NCBI RefSeq assembly: GCF_004134905.2
Contig: NZ_SDPQ02000001.1
Location: forward strand, 1,054,001 to 1,118,000
DNA: 64,000 nt
From: Aeromicrobium ginsengisoli
GTDB lineage: Bacteria > Actinomycetota > Actinomycetes > Propionibacteriales > Nocardioidaceae
Direction: 5' to 3'
Of the stretch, positions 51,163 to 60,362 are shown piece by piece; the stretch's first letter is position 1, and each line of letters begins with the position of its first letter. The notes beneath the pieces were generated by a model. That model searched no databases. It was not told where the DNA came from and saw nothing but the letters and a program-made list of their open reading frames with translations. Position numbers and translations under genes: made by a program.

Positions 51163-52077
51163 CTACATACCTGAGGTCAGATGAAGTCCGATGTAGCCGG
51201 GGAAGAACGCGAACACGACAGTGACCGGAAGGATCAGGAACACAACCGGCACCATCATCGCGACCTCCTTGCGGCCGCCGGCCTCCATCAGGTCGCGTCG
51301 GCCCGCCTCGCGAACGTCGGCTGCTTGGGCGTGCAGCACGTCGACCAGGGGCGTGCCGCGCTCGACCGCGATGGCCAGGCCTTCGGCGAATCGCGCGATG
51401 CTCGTGACGCCCGTGCGCGCAGCGAGCCCGTCGAACGCGTACGCCATCGGCGTCCCGGTGCGGATGTCGGCGACGACACGGGCGAGGTCGTCGGACAGCG
51501 CGCCGTGGCAGACCTTCATGATCCGCTCGAGGCCGGCGACCGGACTCTCACCGGCGGCGACCGCGAGCGCCAAGAGATCGGCGACCACCGGGAACTCCGC
51601 CTGCAGCTCCTGCTCGTGCGCCTTGACCTGGCTGGACAGGTTGTTGTCGCACATCAGGACGCCACTCACGAAACCGACGACACAGATGACCAGCAGCACC
51701 GGGACGCCCGTGCCGCGTTCGGACCACAGCAGCGCGGAGATGCCGATCGCGCCGGCAAGACCGGCCGCGCCCCACAGCACCTGGCGGATGCGGAAGTCCT
51801 CGACCGTCATGGTCGATCCCAGTCGCACGAGGCGCTGCGAAACGCTCGCGGAGCCCCCGACGAGGTCACCCACGACCTGTCCGGCCCTGCGGATCGAGGG
51901 CCCGAACACCGCCTCGACCACGCCGTGGGAGCGGCCGGGCACCACGGCGTATGGGTGTACGTCACGGAGGTAGGGTGCCAGCCGTTGGTCGAGCGAGGGG
52001 CGTCGCGTGCGCGCCCAACCAGACGCGACCAGGAGCAGACCGCTGGACAGCAACAGCCCGATCATCGCCCCGGTCAC
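51163..52077 (-). CDS. tadC: TadC-like inner membrane platform protein (GspF family)
   Basis: 304 residues with membrane helices near both ends and a T2SSF domain over about residues 165-290 (AVAAGESPVAGLERIMKVC, then GTPLVDVLHAQAADVREAGRRDLMEAGGRK). With TadB it forms the platform on which the ATPase drives pilin assembly. GTG start at 52077 overlapping the tadB stop by four bases. Confidence 0.88.
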   Translation of the reverse strand: MTGAMIGLLLSSGLLLVASGWARTRRPSLDQRLAPYLRDVHPYAVVPGRSHGVVEAVFGPSIRRAGQVVGDLVGGSASVSQRLVRLGSTMTVEDFRIRQVLWGAAGLAGAIGISALLWSERGTGVPVLLVICVVGFVSGVLMCDNNLSSQVKAHEQELQAEFPVVADLLALAVAAGESPVAGLERIMKVCHGALSDDLARVVADIRTGTPMAYAFDGLAARTGVTSIARFAEGLAIAVERGTPLVDVLHAQAADVREAGRRDLMEAGGRKEVAMMVPVVFLILPVTVVFAFFPGYIGLHLTSGM

Positions 52078-52934
52078 GCGAGGATCCGCTTCTCGGTGGG
52101 CAGCCGGCCGATCCAGAGCATGAGGCGATAGGCCACCACGCAGAGGACCGCGCCGCTCGTGAGGACAACCAGACCTGCGGTGGTGGCGAAGCGTTCGACC
52201 ACGTCCTGCTGCAGGCACATGAACAGCAGGACGGCCCACGGCGCCCCGACCGCGAGGCGAGCACCGTTGACGGTCCAGGACTGCCGGGACTCGAGCTCGC
52301 CGCGCGTACGGAGATCGTCGCGCAGGAAGCCCGAGAGCGAGCGCAGCATGCGGCCCAGGTCGCCGCCGCCGACCTCGCGCGCGATGCGCAACGCTTCGAT
52401 CACCCGGTCACCGACGGGGTCGGCGAGTCGCGCCTTGAGCAGGTCGAGCGAGTCGTGGAATCGGCCGGTCGCCTGGTAGTCGCGGCCGAACTGCCCGAAC
52501 GGCGCTCGCAGGCCCTCGGGCCCGCGCTCCCCCAGCTGCATCAGCGCCTCGGGCAACGAGAGCCCCGCACGTACGGCAGACGAGAGATTGTCGACGGCAT
52601 CGGGCCACAGTGCCGCGTGCTCGCGGGCCCTCCGCTCGGCTCGCCCACGCAGGATCGCAATCGGCACCGCGCTCGCCATGAGCCCGAAGATCGCACCGAT
52701 TGCCGCTACGCCGGAGGCCGCCGTCAGCACCATCGCCGCGAGCACGAAGGCAACGACACACATGCCGACGATCTGTGCCGGCGAGACACCTTCGACCCCG
52801 GCGCGCGCGAGCAGGTCTGCGAGACGATTCTTGCTGCGAGCGTTGCGACGCGCGGGGTGCCACGCGGGCTCGGCGAAGGTCCAGCCGATCAGCAGCAGGC
52901 CGACCCCGGCCATCAACCCGATCAGGGCCCCCAT
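52074..52934 (-). CDS. tadB: TadB-like inner membrane platform protein (GspF family)
   Basis: 286 residues with the T2SSF domain over about residues 110-240 (SSAVRAGLSLPEALMQLGERGPEGLR, then ALRIAREVGGGDLGRMLRSLSGFLRDD) and helices at both ends. It overlaps the ATPase gene by 13 bases and the tadC gene by 4 bases, so all three are translationally linked. Confidence 0.88.
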   Translation of the reverse strand: MGALIGLMAGVGLLLIGWTFAEPAWHPARRNARSKNRLADLLARAGVEGVSPAQIVGMCVVAFVLAAMVLTAASGVAAIGAIFGLMASAVPIAILRGRAERRAREHAALWPDAVDNLSSAVRAGLSLPEALMQLGERGPEGLRAPFGQFGRDYQATGRFHDSLDLLKARLADPVGDRVIEALRIAREVGGGDLGRMLRSLSGFLRDDLRTRGELESRQSWTVNGARLAVGAPWAVLLFMCLQQDVVERFATTAGLVVLTSGAVLCVVAYRLMLWIGRLPTEKRILA

Positions 52935-54160
52935 CGGCCGACTCCCAGCACGTCATCGAGGTCGACGCCGACCTGCTCGTACGCGTCACGGCGCAGCGGC
53001 ACGCCATGGCCACGCTCGAGCCGGCCCGCACGGCGTACGTAGACCGGTTCGGACTCGATCAGGTCGTTCTCGACACGGCCCGTGACCGCGACGATCTCGC
53101 GTACGGCGCGGCTGCCATCGTCGTCGATGCCGGTGTGGACGACGATGTCCACGGACGAGGCGACGGTCGGCACCACGAACCTCGACCCGATGTTGTCGCC
53201 GGCCAGCAGCGGGAGTGTGCACAACTTGACCAGCGCCTGCCGTGCGGAGTTGGCGTGGATGCTGGCCATGCCGGGAAGCCCGGCGTTGAGAGCGAGCAGC
53301 AGGTCGAGGCACTCGGCCGCCCTGACCTCGCCGACGATGATGCGGGACGGGCGCATCCGCAGCGCTTCCTTCACGAGCACCCGCAGCGAGATCTCGCCGG
53401 TGCCCTCGAGCCCGGCCTGCCGCGTCTGCATCGCGACCCAGTCGGGGTGGCCGCACTGCAGCTCGAAGACTTCCTCGACAGAGACGAGGCGCTGGGAGCC
53501 CGGAATCGAGGCAGCGAGGCAGTTGAGCAACGTCGTCTTGCCGGCCTGCGTACCGCCGGACACCACGATGTTGAGCCCGGCAGCGACGCTCGCATCGAGG
53601 AACGCGGCACTCTGCTCGTCGAGGGTGCCGAGCGCGACGAGGTCGGTGAGCGAGTGGGCGCGTGCGACGAACTTGCGGATGTTGACGGCGGCGAAGCCTC
53701 GCGAGATGCCGTCGAGCACGACGTGCAGCCGATGCCCGCCCGGCAGCATGGCGTCGACGAACGGCTGGCTGATGTCGAGGCGGCGACCGGATGAGCTCAG
53801 CATCCGCTCGACGAGCTCGCGGACCTGCTCGGCGGTGAGGATCAAGGAGGTCAGCTCGTGCCGGCCGCCTCGTGCGATGAAGACACGGGAGGGATCGTTG
53901 ATCCAGATCTCCTCGACCGTGTCGTCGTCGAGGAACTGTTGCAGCGGCCCGAACCCCGACACGTCAGCGACGATCTGGCCGATCACCAGCTCCGGTTCGT
54001 CGAGCGAACGCACGGCGCCGGTCAGGCTGCGGGACTCGTGCTCGGCGATGACGTCGAGGGCTGCCTGGCGTACGGACACCGCATCGGTGCGCGGGTCGAT
54101 GCGGCGTTGGCGCACGAGATCGCGCACGCGGTCGGACAGGGCCGACGTCGACGATTCCAC
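52922..54160 (-). CDS. tadA: CpaF/TadA secretion ATPase
   Basis: 412 residues, usual CpaF length. The N1D domain precedes the RecA-like core: Walker A SGGTQAGKTT near residue 200, the Asp box SVEEVFELQ, Walker B IIVGEVRAAE, and the His box SIHANSARQAL. It powers assembly of Flp-type pili. GTG start. It is the first gene of the seven-gene cluster; no tadZ/cpaE, prepilin peptidase or secretin gene is in the window. Confidence 0.93.
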   Translation of the reverse strand: MESSTSALSDRVRDLVRQRRIDPRTDAVSVRQAALDVIAEHESRSLTGAVRSLDEPELVIGQIVADVSGFGPLQQFLDDDTVEEIWINDPSRVFIARGGRHELTSLILTAEQVRELVERMLSSSGRRLDISQPFVDAMLPGGHRLHVVLDGISRGFAAVNIRKFVARAHSLTDLVALGTLDEQSAAFLDASVAAGLNIVVSGGTQAGKTTLLNCLAASIPGSQRLVSVEEVFELQCGHPDWVAMQTRQAGLEGTGEISLRVLVKEALRMRPSRIIVGEVRAAECLDLLLALNAGLPGMASIHANSARQALVKLCTLPLLAGDNIGSRFVVPTVASSVDIVVHTGIDDDGSRAVREIVAVTGRVENDLIESEPVYVRRAGRLERGHGVPLRRDAYEQVGVDLDDVLGVGRWGP

Positions 54161-54190
54161 TCCCAGAACCTCTTCCCCCGAAGAAGTGAC

Positions 54191-54233
54191 TTGGGAAGAG
54201 ATAGTGCCTGAGTCCCGACCCGTTTGGGAAGAG
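54191..54233. promoter_or_regulatory. Two direct repeats upstream of the Tad cluster
   Basis: TTGGGAAGAG occurs at 54191-54200 and 54224-54233, a 33-bp period (about three helical turns), 31 bases before the tadA start. Same-face direct repeats at this position suggest a response-regulator or activator site. Confidence 0.45.
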
Positions 54234-54392
54234 GCTGTCGCTGTGAGCTGTGGAGAAGTGCCGTCTCATCGAGAAGTGCGACGAGTCAGCTGGCTGCCGG
54301 CGCCCCGACCCGGATTCACCAGCGAGCCCAACGTTTGAGTGCCATTCTGATCGCATCGACTCTCGGGTACGCCCAACTGACCGGAGGCGACA

Positions 54393-55250
54393 ATGTCCAC
54401 TCCCAAACTGCCCATGCTCAAGACCGTGGAAGAGACAGACGACCCGTTTGACCCGGAGAGTCTTGACGGTCTGGCAACGTGGACCGGAATCGGGTTCACG
54501 ACACTGTCCGGAGTCCTGACATTCATCGGGACCAAGGACGGCTACCTCCAACGGATCCTGGCGGAGAATGCCACCGCCTCGATGTGGGTGTTCGTGCTGG
54601 TGGGTCTCGGCGTGGTCGCGTCACTCTTCGCCATGGCAACCAAGACAACCGTGCATGTGTACGCCGCGTGGGTCATCGCAGCAGCCCTCGCGCTGGCAAC
54701 GATCTCCGCAAGATTGTTCGATGACTTCGGCGAAACCACGATCACCGGGAAGATGCTTCTTGTCTGTGTGGTGCTCGCGGCTGTCGCACTCGTGTGGACC
54801 GCGAGCGTAGGCACCACGATCGCCTTGCCAGCCGCGCTCCTTGCCGTCGCCGTAGCTGCGACGTCGATGGGGCTCTACGGCGGCGTCAAGCTGTCGGTCG
54901 CCTCTCGATCCTTGCCTGAGGAGCTTCAGACCCGCGCAAGCTTGGAAACCAAGGGCGGACGCGACTTCGTGAAGGTCACGGTTGCCGGCTCACAGCAGAA
55001 GAACTCCGTCGGCACGGTCCAGGTCGTCATCCAGGATGCGCGCAAGAACAAGGCGGGCAAATTCCCCCTGCGAATCATCGGCCGCGCCAAATTCGCGCCC
55101 GACACGTCGAACGATGTGGCTGAGACTTTCAACTTTCCGATCGACCTCGCATCCAGCCGACGTGTCTTCGTGCAGTCGTGCGTTGGCAAGAGGTGCACTC
55201 CTCACGAGGTTTGGCGTATCACGTCACCCGCCGCCAAGAAGAGCAAATGA
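54393..55250 (+). CDS. Unknown membrane protein divergent from the Tad cluster
   Basis: 285 residues: an acidic cytoplasmic head, four or five hydrophobic helices (about residues 28-45, 62-82, 88-105, 119-140, 144-160), then a soluble 120-residue domain with beta pattern (DFVKVTVAGSQQKNSVGTVQ) and two Cys near the end (SCVGKRC). I do not recognise a family. The region is less GC-rich than its neighbours by eye. It is transcribed away from tadA. Confidence 0.65.
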   Translation: MSTPKLPMLKTVEETDDPFDPESLDGLATWTGIGFTTLSGVLTFIGTKDGYLQRILAENATASMWVFVLVGLGVVASLFAMATKTTVHVYAAWVIAAALALATISARLFDDFGETTITGKMLLVCVVLAAVALVWTASVGTTIALPAALLAVAVAATSMGLYGGVKLSVASRSLPEELQTRASLETKGGRDFVKVTVAGSQQKNSVGTVQVVIQDARKNKAGKFPLRIIGRAKFAPDTSNDVAETFNFPIDLASSRRVFVQSCVGKRCTPHEVWRITSPAAKKSK

Positions 55251-55333
55251 AGTCGTCCGGATAGCGGCGAGAAATCCTGCGTGGGACCTCCTCGAGGGAC
55301 TCGTCTCAGCAGGCGCATGAAACGATCGTGCGT

Positions 55334-55852
55334 ATGACGTGGACCGTGCCGACCCCTACTCCCGCGCCTGAGGGCCCCATGACCGGACCCGACCGGCCGC
55401 TGCTCGAGGAGATGCTGGCGCACCATCGCGTCACCCTGCTCAACATCTGCGCCGGGCTGACCGCCGAGCAGCTCGCGTCGCGGCCGATCCCGTCGACGAG
55501 CATCACGTTGCTGGGGCTCGTACGTCACATGGCCAAGGTCGAGCGCATCTGGTTCCGCAAGCGCCTGGCGCATCAGGACATCGAGCACCTGCACAACTTC
55601 GAGGCCCGCGACGACACGGACTTCAAGGTCATCGATCCCGCGGACGCCGAGCGCGCCGTGGCCGAGCTGCTCAACGAGCAGCGCGAGGCGGAAAAGGCGG
55701 CCAAGGCTCTCGACTTCGACGTGACGTTCGACAGCCACGGCGAGGACATGTCGCTGCGCATGCTCTACATCCACATGATCCAGGAGTACGCCCGGCACAA
55801 CGGTCACGCCGACCTGATCCGTGAGGCGATCGACGGCGTGACCAGCCGCTGA
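55334..55852 (+). CDS. DinB/DUF664 family protein
   Basis: 172 residues of the four-helix DinB-like fold: RPLLEEMLAHHRVTLL, LLGLVRHMAKVERIWFRK and a late IQEYARHNGHADL supply the three His usual for the metal site. Some members are mycothiol- or bacillithiol-dependent transferases. ATG two codons inside an in-frame GTG is chosen because MTWTVP matches the family. Confidence 0.85.
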   Translation: MTWTVPTPTPAPEGPMTGPDRPLLEEMLAHHRVTLLNICAGLTAEQLASRPIPSTSITLLGLVRHMAKVERIWFRKRLAHQDIEHLHNFEARDDTDFKVIDPADAERAVAELLNEQREAEKAAKALDFDVTFDSHGEDMSLRMLYIHMIQEYARHNGHADLIREAIDGVTSR

Positions 55853-55922
55853 ACGACAGTTGCCCACATCCCCGGTTCGGCGCGATGGACTGTGTCGGAG
55901 GCGTGGTCTAGTCTGGGATCAG

Positions 55923-55938
55923 TCGAACATATGTTCTA
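55923..55938. promoter_or_regulatory. LexA (SOS) box
   Basis: TCGAAC-ATAT-GTTCTA matches the actinobacterial LexA consensus TCGAAC-N4-GTTCGA at 11 of 12 symmetric positions. It lies 13 bases before the DUF222 remnant, the usual place for SOS control of DUF222/HNH genes. Confidence 0.7.
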
Positions 55939-55951
55939 CTGATCGGGGGTC

Positions 55952-56125
55952 ATGGTCGCCGAGCTCGTCCCATCGCCGCCACCGTTGGTGGGCTGCCTGG
56001 ACGCGCTCGATGCCGTGCTGGACGACATGCCGGTCGAGGCATACGCCGAGCTGGATCCCGCGATGCGGACGACGCGGGCTCGCGGACGCGAAGGTGTAAC
56101 TCCATGTCACCTTCGATCGTTGTGA
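55952..56125 (+). pseudogene. DUF222/HNH endonuclease N-terminal remnant
   Basis: A 57-codon frame opens MVAELVPSPPPLVGCLDALD and continues AVLDDMPVEAY before running into unrelated sequence and a stop. This resembles the beginning of the DUF222/HNH proteins common in actinobacteria, normally about 400 residues. Everything after about residue 35 is missing. The SOS box in front is intact, so the promoter outlived the gene. Confidence 0.55.
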
Positions 56126-56160
56126 CCTGCAACACTTTTCTGAGTCTGAGGAGCACCTTC

Positions 56161-58917
56161 GTGCGTCGTCTTGCCGTCACCGTATTCAGCGTCCTGGCCA
56201 TCGGCGCAGCCGCGACGATTCCCGCCGCCGCTGCGACCACCGCACCCTCCCCCGCGACCGCCGACTCGTACGGCACGGTGCGCAACATCGTGCCGGCCGG
56301 CCAGCGCGGGTCGATCAACGCGCTGCAGCTCGCACAGGTGCTGCTCGGCGGCAGCCTGACCGCAGTCGACGGCAAGAACGCACCGAAGAACTACGCCGAC
56401 CAGCTCGAGATGTACGACGACCTGGCGAAGCACACGCCGACCCAGATCACCGACGCCGTGGTCGACAAGGACTACAAGAAGGCCGGATTCGTGCCGGAGA
56501 AGGTCATCAGCACCGAGACCCCCAAGCCGGGCGTGACGATCGTGCGCGATGCGTACGGCGTCCCCTACATCACGGGCAAGACGTACACCGACACGATGTT
56601 CGGCGCCGGGTTCGCCGGCACGCAGGACCGGATGTTCCTCATGGACGCGCTGCGTCACCTCGGCGCGGGTCGTGGCGCGGAGTTCGTCGGCGGCACGCCG
56701 GGCAACATCGCGATGGACCGGGCGCAGGTCCGCTCGGCGTACTACACGCCCAAGGAAGCCCAGGACCAGCTCCAGATCATCGCTGACGAGAACGGCGCAG
56801 AAGGGCAGCGACTGCTCGAGGGCGCCGACGCCTACCTCGCCGGCATCAACGCGGCGCAGAACCAGATGTGCCCCCTCGGCCTGCCGACCGGGCTCAACTG
56901 CCCGGCGGAGTACCTCGCCCTTCAGAAGAAGCCGACGCCGTGGACCCGGGCCGACCTGACGTACGTCGCCTCGCTCGTCGGCGGCATCTTCGGCAAGGGC
57001 GGCGGGCAGGAGTACGCCAACAGCATCTACTACGGCGAGCTGGTCAAGAAGTTCGGCACCGCCAAGGCCGACAAGATGTTCGCCAGCCTGCGCGAGAAGA
57101 ACGACAAGGAGGCGCCGACCACCTCGACGCTGTCGTTCTCGTACGACAACAAGGCGTTCAACCCGCACCAAGCCGGCGTGGCGATCCCCGACCTCACTGG
57201 CGCCCACGGCACCGGGTCGGGCGACGATGCCGGCAGCACCAATCCCATCGAGACGTTGCTCGACGCGCTCAAGCTCGGCCTCACCGGCGTGCCCAACCAG
57301 ATGGAGACGCCGTCGGGGACGATCGACCTCAGCAGCCTGTTCGCCGCCAACGGCATGAGCAACGCACTGCTCGTCGGCGCCACCAAGACCAAGACCGGTC
57401 ACCCGCTAGCGGTGTTCGGACCGCAGACCGGCTACTACAACCCGCAGCTGCTTAGCGAGCAGGTGCTGATGGGTCCCGGCGTGTTCGCGCGCGGCGTCTC
57501 GTTCGCCGGCACCAACCTCGTCGTCGAGCTCGGCCACGGACTCGACTACGCCTGGTCGGCGACGAGCTCGGGCAGCGACAACATCGACACCGTGATGGAG
57601 AAGCTCTGCAACGCCGACGGCAGCGCGCCGACGGTCAACTCGACGTCGTACCGCAAGGACGGCGGCGCGTGCGTGCCGATGCAGTACAACGAGCACAAGG
57701 AGACCGTGATCCCCAACATCTCGGCCCCGACGCCGCCCACGACCCTCAAGATGCAGGTGTGGCGCACCAACCACGGCATCGTGCAGACCCGCACGACGGT
57801 CAAGGGCGTGCCGGTCGCCGTCGTGATCGAGCGCAGCACGTACGGCCGGGAAGCCGCATCGATCCTGGGCTTCTCGCGGTTCAACAACCCCGACTACGTC
57901 AAGGACGCGACGACGTTCAAGCAGGCTGCGAACGGCATCGACTACACGTTCAACTGGTTCTACGCCGACAACCGCGACATCGCCTACTTCTCGTCCGGCC
58001 GCCTGCCCATACGCGCGGCGGGCACCGACACCGACATGCCGCGGTGGGCCGGCAAGGCGTACGACCCGACCGGCTGGCTCAGCGCCGCCAAGCACCCGCA
58101 GCAGATCAACCCCTCGACGGGCTACCTCGCGAGCTGGAACAACAAGCCGGCGCGTGACTTCGCGGCCGCCGACGACAAGTGGTCCGACGGCTCGGTGCAC
58201 CGCTCCGAGGCGCTGAGCCGGCGCGCGTCAGCGGCGATCGCCGCGGGCAAAGTCGGCCGCGCCCAGCTGGCCGGCATCGTCGAGGACGCCGCGACCGAGG
58301 ACGTACGCGCCAAGTCGCTGCTGCCGGGTCTGCTCAAGGTGCTCGGCGACGACCCCAAGACCGCCGAGGCGCGCAAGCTCCTGTCGGCATGGCTCGCCGC
58401 CGGCGCACACCGCGTCGACTACGACCGCGACGGGACGTACGCCCACCAGGCCGCGATCCGGATCTTCGACACCTGGTGGGAGGACGGCGACAAGTCCCTC
58501 GCCTACGACTTCGCCACGCCGGGCCTCGGATCGGTGCTCGCTCGGGCGATCCCCCAGCCGCTCGACGACCATCCCCGCACAGGTCAGGGCTCGTCCTGGC
58601 TCGGCTCGCCGTGGTACGGCTACATCGACAAGGAGCTGCGTCAGCTCACCGGTTCGACGGTGCAGAGCCCGTACGCCTATCGACTCTGCGGCACGCTCAC
58701 GACCTGCCGCACAACCTTGCGGACGTCGTTGCTCGACGCGGTCCAGCGGGCCGAGACGGCGCAGGGCGTCAGCAGCCCGAGCCAGCTGACGTACGACAAG
58801 TCGCTCGACTACATCCGGCCGACCACGGGTGGCGTCGTGGAGGTCCGGCCGATCGACTGGCAGAACCGTCCGACGTTCCAGCAAGTCGTTGACTACCGGA
58901 CGCATCGGGCTCGGTGA
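56161..58917 (+). CDS. Secreted penicillin-acylase-family amidase
   Basis: 918 residues: signal peptide (VRRLAVTVFSVLAIGAAATIPAAA), then the Ntn-hydrolase. The alpha part includes KPGVTIVRDAYGVPYITG and AGFAGTQDRMFLMDALRHLGAGR. The candidate nucleophile is Ser400 in ANGMSNALLVG, exposed by self-cleavage, followed by HPLAVFGPQTGYYNPQ. Relatives cleave N-acyl amides, including acyl-homoserine lactones; substrate unknown. The GTG at 56161 has GAGGAG 8 bases upstream; the open frame before it is the DUF222 remnant region. Confidence 0.88.
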   Translation: MRRLAVTVFSVLAIGAAATIPAAAATTAPSPATADSYGTVRNIVPAGQRGSINALQLAQVLLGGSLTAVDGKNAPKNYADQLEMYDDLAKHTPTQITDAVVDKDYKKAGFVPEKVISTETPKPGVTIVRDAYGVPYITGKTYTDTMFGAGFAGTQDRMFLMDALRHLGAGRGAEFVGGTPGNIAMDRAQVRSAYYTPKEAQDQLQIIADENGAEGQRLLEGADAYLAGINAAQNQMCPLGLPTGLNCPAEYLALQKKPTPWTRADLTYVASLVGGIFGKGGGQEYANSIYYGELVKKFGTAKADKMFASLREKNDKEAPTTSTLSFSYDNKAFNPHQAGVAIPDLTGAHGTGSGDDAGSTNPIETLLDALKLGLTGVPNQMETPSGTIDLSSLFAANGMSNALLVGATKTKTGHPLAVFGPQTGYYNPQLLSEQVLMGPGVFARGVSFAGTNLVVELGHGLDYAWSATSSGSDNIDTVMEKLCNADGSAPTVNSTSYRKDGGACVPMQYNEHKETVIPNISAPTPPTTLKMQVWRTNHGIVQTRTTVKGVPVAVVIERSTYGREAASILGFSRFNNPDYVKDATTFKQAANGIDYTFNWFYADNRDIAYFSSGRLPIRAAGTDTDMPRWAGKAYDPTGWLSAAKHPQQINPSTGYLASWNNKPARDFAAADDKWSDGSVHRSEALSRRASAAIAAGKVGRAQLAGIVEDAATEDVRAKSLLPGLLKVLGDDPKTAEARKLLSAWLAAGAHRVDYDRDGTYAHQAAIRIFDTWWEDGDKSLAYDFATPGLGSVLARAIPQPLDDHPRTGQGSSWLGSPWYGYIDKELRQLTGSTVQSPYAYRLCGTLTTCRTTLRTSLLDAVQRAETAQGVSSPSQLTYDKSLDYIRPTTGGVVEVRPIDWQNRPTFQQVVDYRTHRAR

Positions 58918-58928
58918 TACTGGTCGGC

Positions 58929-59501
58929 ATGAGACGGACTCTGCCGGCAGCCATCGTGATCCTGTTGCTCACAGCGGGGTGTGGTGGCACTGACGAGCCC
59001 AAGGGCGCGGACGAGCCCACGACGACGTCCGCGCCGACGACTGAGCCGACCATGACCACCCCGACGACCCCGGCTCCGTCGACGACCCCGACGCCGACGC
59101 AGCCCACGAAGGCCTCGACGCTGATCGACTACGGAGACGACGAGATCACGGTGGCACGCGCCGGCGACGTCGCGAAGCTGAGCGGCGCGCCCGAGGACTT
59201 CAAGGCGTTCATCGCCGCCGACCTCCAGCGTCAGCAGGCCATCAAGGACAAGGTCTGCACGGAGCGGCCGGAGATCCACGTCGGCAAGGTCGACACCCGT
59301 GGGTGGGCAGCCGGCGGCATCTTCATCCCGCAGTGCGGTGGCAATGCCGCACTCTGGGCCAAGGTCGCGGGCGGGTGGCGTGAGGTCTGGGGCGGCCAGA
59401 CGCTCCCGGACTGCGCCGTCCTTGAGAAGTACGACTTCCCGGCCGGGGTGGCCGGCGGCGAGTGCGGCACAGCCGACGGCAAGACCCGCCGCTATCCCTG
59501 A
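58929..59501 (+). CDS. Putative lipoprotein with Thr/Pro-rich linker
   Basis: 190 residues: a lipobox LTAGC (Cys near residue 18), a 40-residue Thr/Pro/Ser linker, then a 110-residue globular part with four Cys (KVCTERPEI, IPQCGG, LPDCAVL, GECGTAD) that may form two disulfides. Family not recognised. The ATG at 58929 gives a cleaner signal peptide than a GTG overlapping the upstream stop. It overlaps the convergent TetR gene by 10 bases. Confidence 0.75.
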   Translation: MRRTLPAAIVILLLTAGCGGTDEPKGADEPTTTSAPTTEPTMTTPTTPAPSTTPTPTQPTKASTLIDYGDDEITVARAGDVAKLSGAPEDFKAFIAADLQRQQAIKDKVCTERPEIHVGKVDTRGWAAGGIFIPQCGGNAALWAKVAGGWREVWGGQTLPDCAVLEKYDFPAGVAGGECGTADGKTRRYP

Positions 59502-60085
59502 GGCGTGATGGCCGCGACCAGAGGCTCGATGAGCCGCAGGAAGCGGTCCGGCGTCGCGTCGGGATTGACCGACTGCCGCATCGCCAGGCCGATGGCGTAG
59601 TCGACGGCTGCCTCGGCCAGCACCTCGATGGTCTCGTCGTCCATCGAGTCCGGCGGCACGAGCGAACGTACGACCGTCACGGCCTGCTGGATCGACGCCG
59701 TCTGCCGTCGCGTCTGGGCGGCCGCCAGCCGGGGGTCGTTCATGGTGTCGAGCAGCAGCTCGAGCTCGAGCCGCACCCACCCGGACGACATCGCCTCGGC
59801 GGCCCACTGTCGTACGCGGTCGAGGACATCGCTCGACGCCCCGCTGCCGACCCGTTCGCCGAGGGCGCTGATCTGCTCGGCCTGCAGGCGTTCGAGGACA
59901 CTCAGCGCGAGGTCGGCCTTGCTGCCGAAGCTGGAGTAGACGATGCCGGTCGTGAAGCCGGCCTCCTTGGCAACCGAGGCCAGCGACGTCGCGACGTAGC
60001 CGTCACGGAGGAACGCGCCACGGGCGACCTCGAGCACGGTCTCGCGATTGCGGTCCTGCACCTGAGATCGGGTGAGCCGCGTCAT
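59492..60085 (-). CDS. TetR family regulator
   Basis: 197 residues. The helix-turn-helix over residues 15-65 shows VLEVARGAFLRDGYVATSLASVAKEAGFTTGIVYSSFGSKADLAL, split by the turn, and the C-terminal domain is of the TetR_C type. Ligand unknown. It follows the Gly/Met-rich membrane protein gene by 22 bases, so the two may be one transcript. Confidence 0.9.
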   Translation of the reverse strand: MTRLTRSQVQDRNRETVLEVARGAFLRDGYVATSLASVAKEAGFTTGIVYSSFGSKADLALSVLERLQAEQISALGERVGSGASSDVLDRVRQWAAEAMSSGWVRLELELLLDTMNDPRLAAAQTRRQTASIQQAVTVVRSLVPPDSMDDETIEVLAEAAVDYAIGLAMRQSVNPDATPDRFLRLIEPLVAAITPQG

Positions 60086-60107
60086 GGGCTCAGCGTAGTG
60101 ACCGCCG

Positions 60108-60362
60108 TCAGGTGTTGGCGCCGTTGCCCTGCGTGGCGGGCTGTTGCATTCCGGGGCCGCCGCCAGGCGGCATCTGGCCGCGCTGCATGCCGGGGCCGCC
60201 TCCCGGACCGCCCCTCATGCCGCCATCGGAACTGCCGCCCGCGGCGCCGAGGGCCGCGCCGGCGCCCAGGCCGAGCACGACCGCGGTGATCGCGGCGGCC
60301 ACGAGCGTTCGGGTCGACCACGAGGTCGGCTGGGCAGGGCTGTCGTCAGCGATGTCACTCAT
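60108..60362 (-). CDS. Gly/Pro/Met-rich single-pass membrane protein
   Basis: 84 residues: one helix (residues about 20-42, LVAAAITAVVLGLGAGAALGAA) and a low-complexity tail with repeated GGGPGMQ units. Family unknown. It is divergent from the response regulator gene 143 bases away and precedes the TetR gene, so it could be a target of either. Confidence 0.65.
   Translation of the reverse strand: MSDIADDSPAQPTSWSTRTLVAAAITAVVLGLGAGAALGAAGGSSDGGMRGGPGGGPGMQRGQMPPGGGPGMQQPATQGNGANT

Noticed and set aside
56104..56160. Longer start for the penicillin-acylase-family protein
   Set aside because: The extra 19 residues would sit before a normal signal peptide, and GAGGAG is placed correctly for the GTG at 56161.
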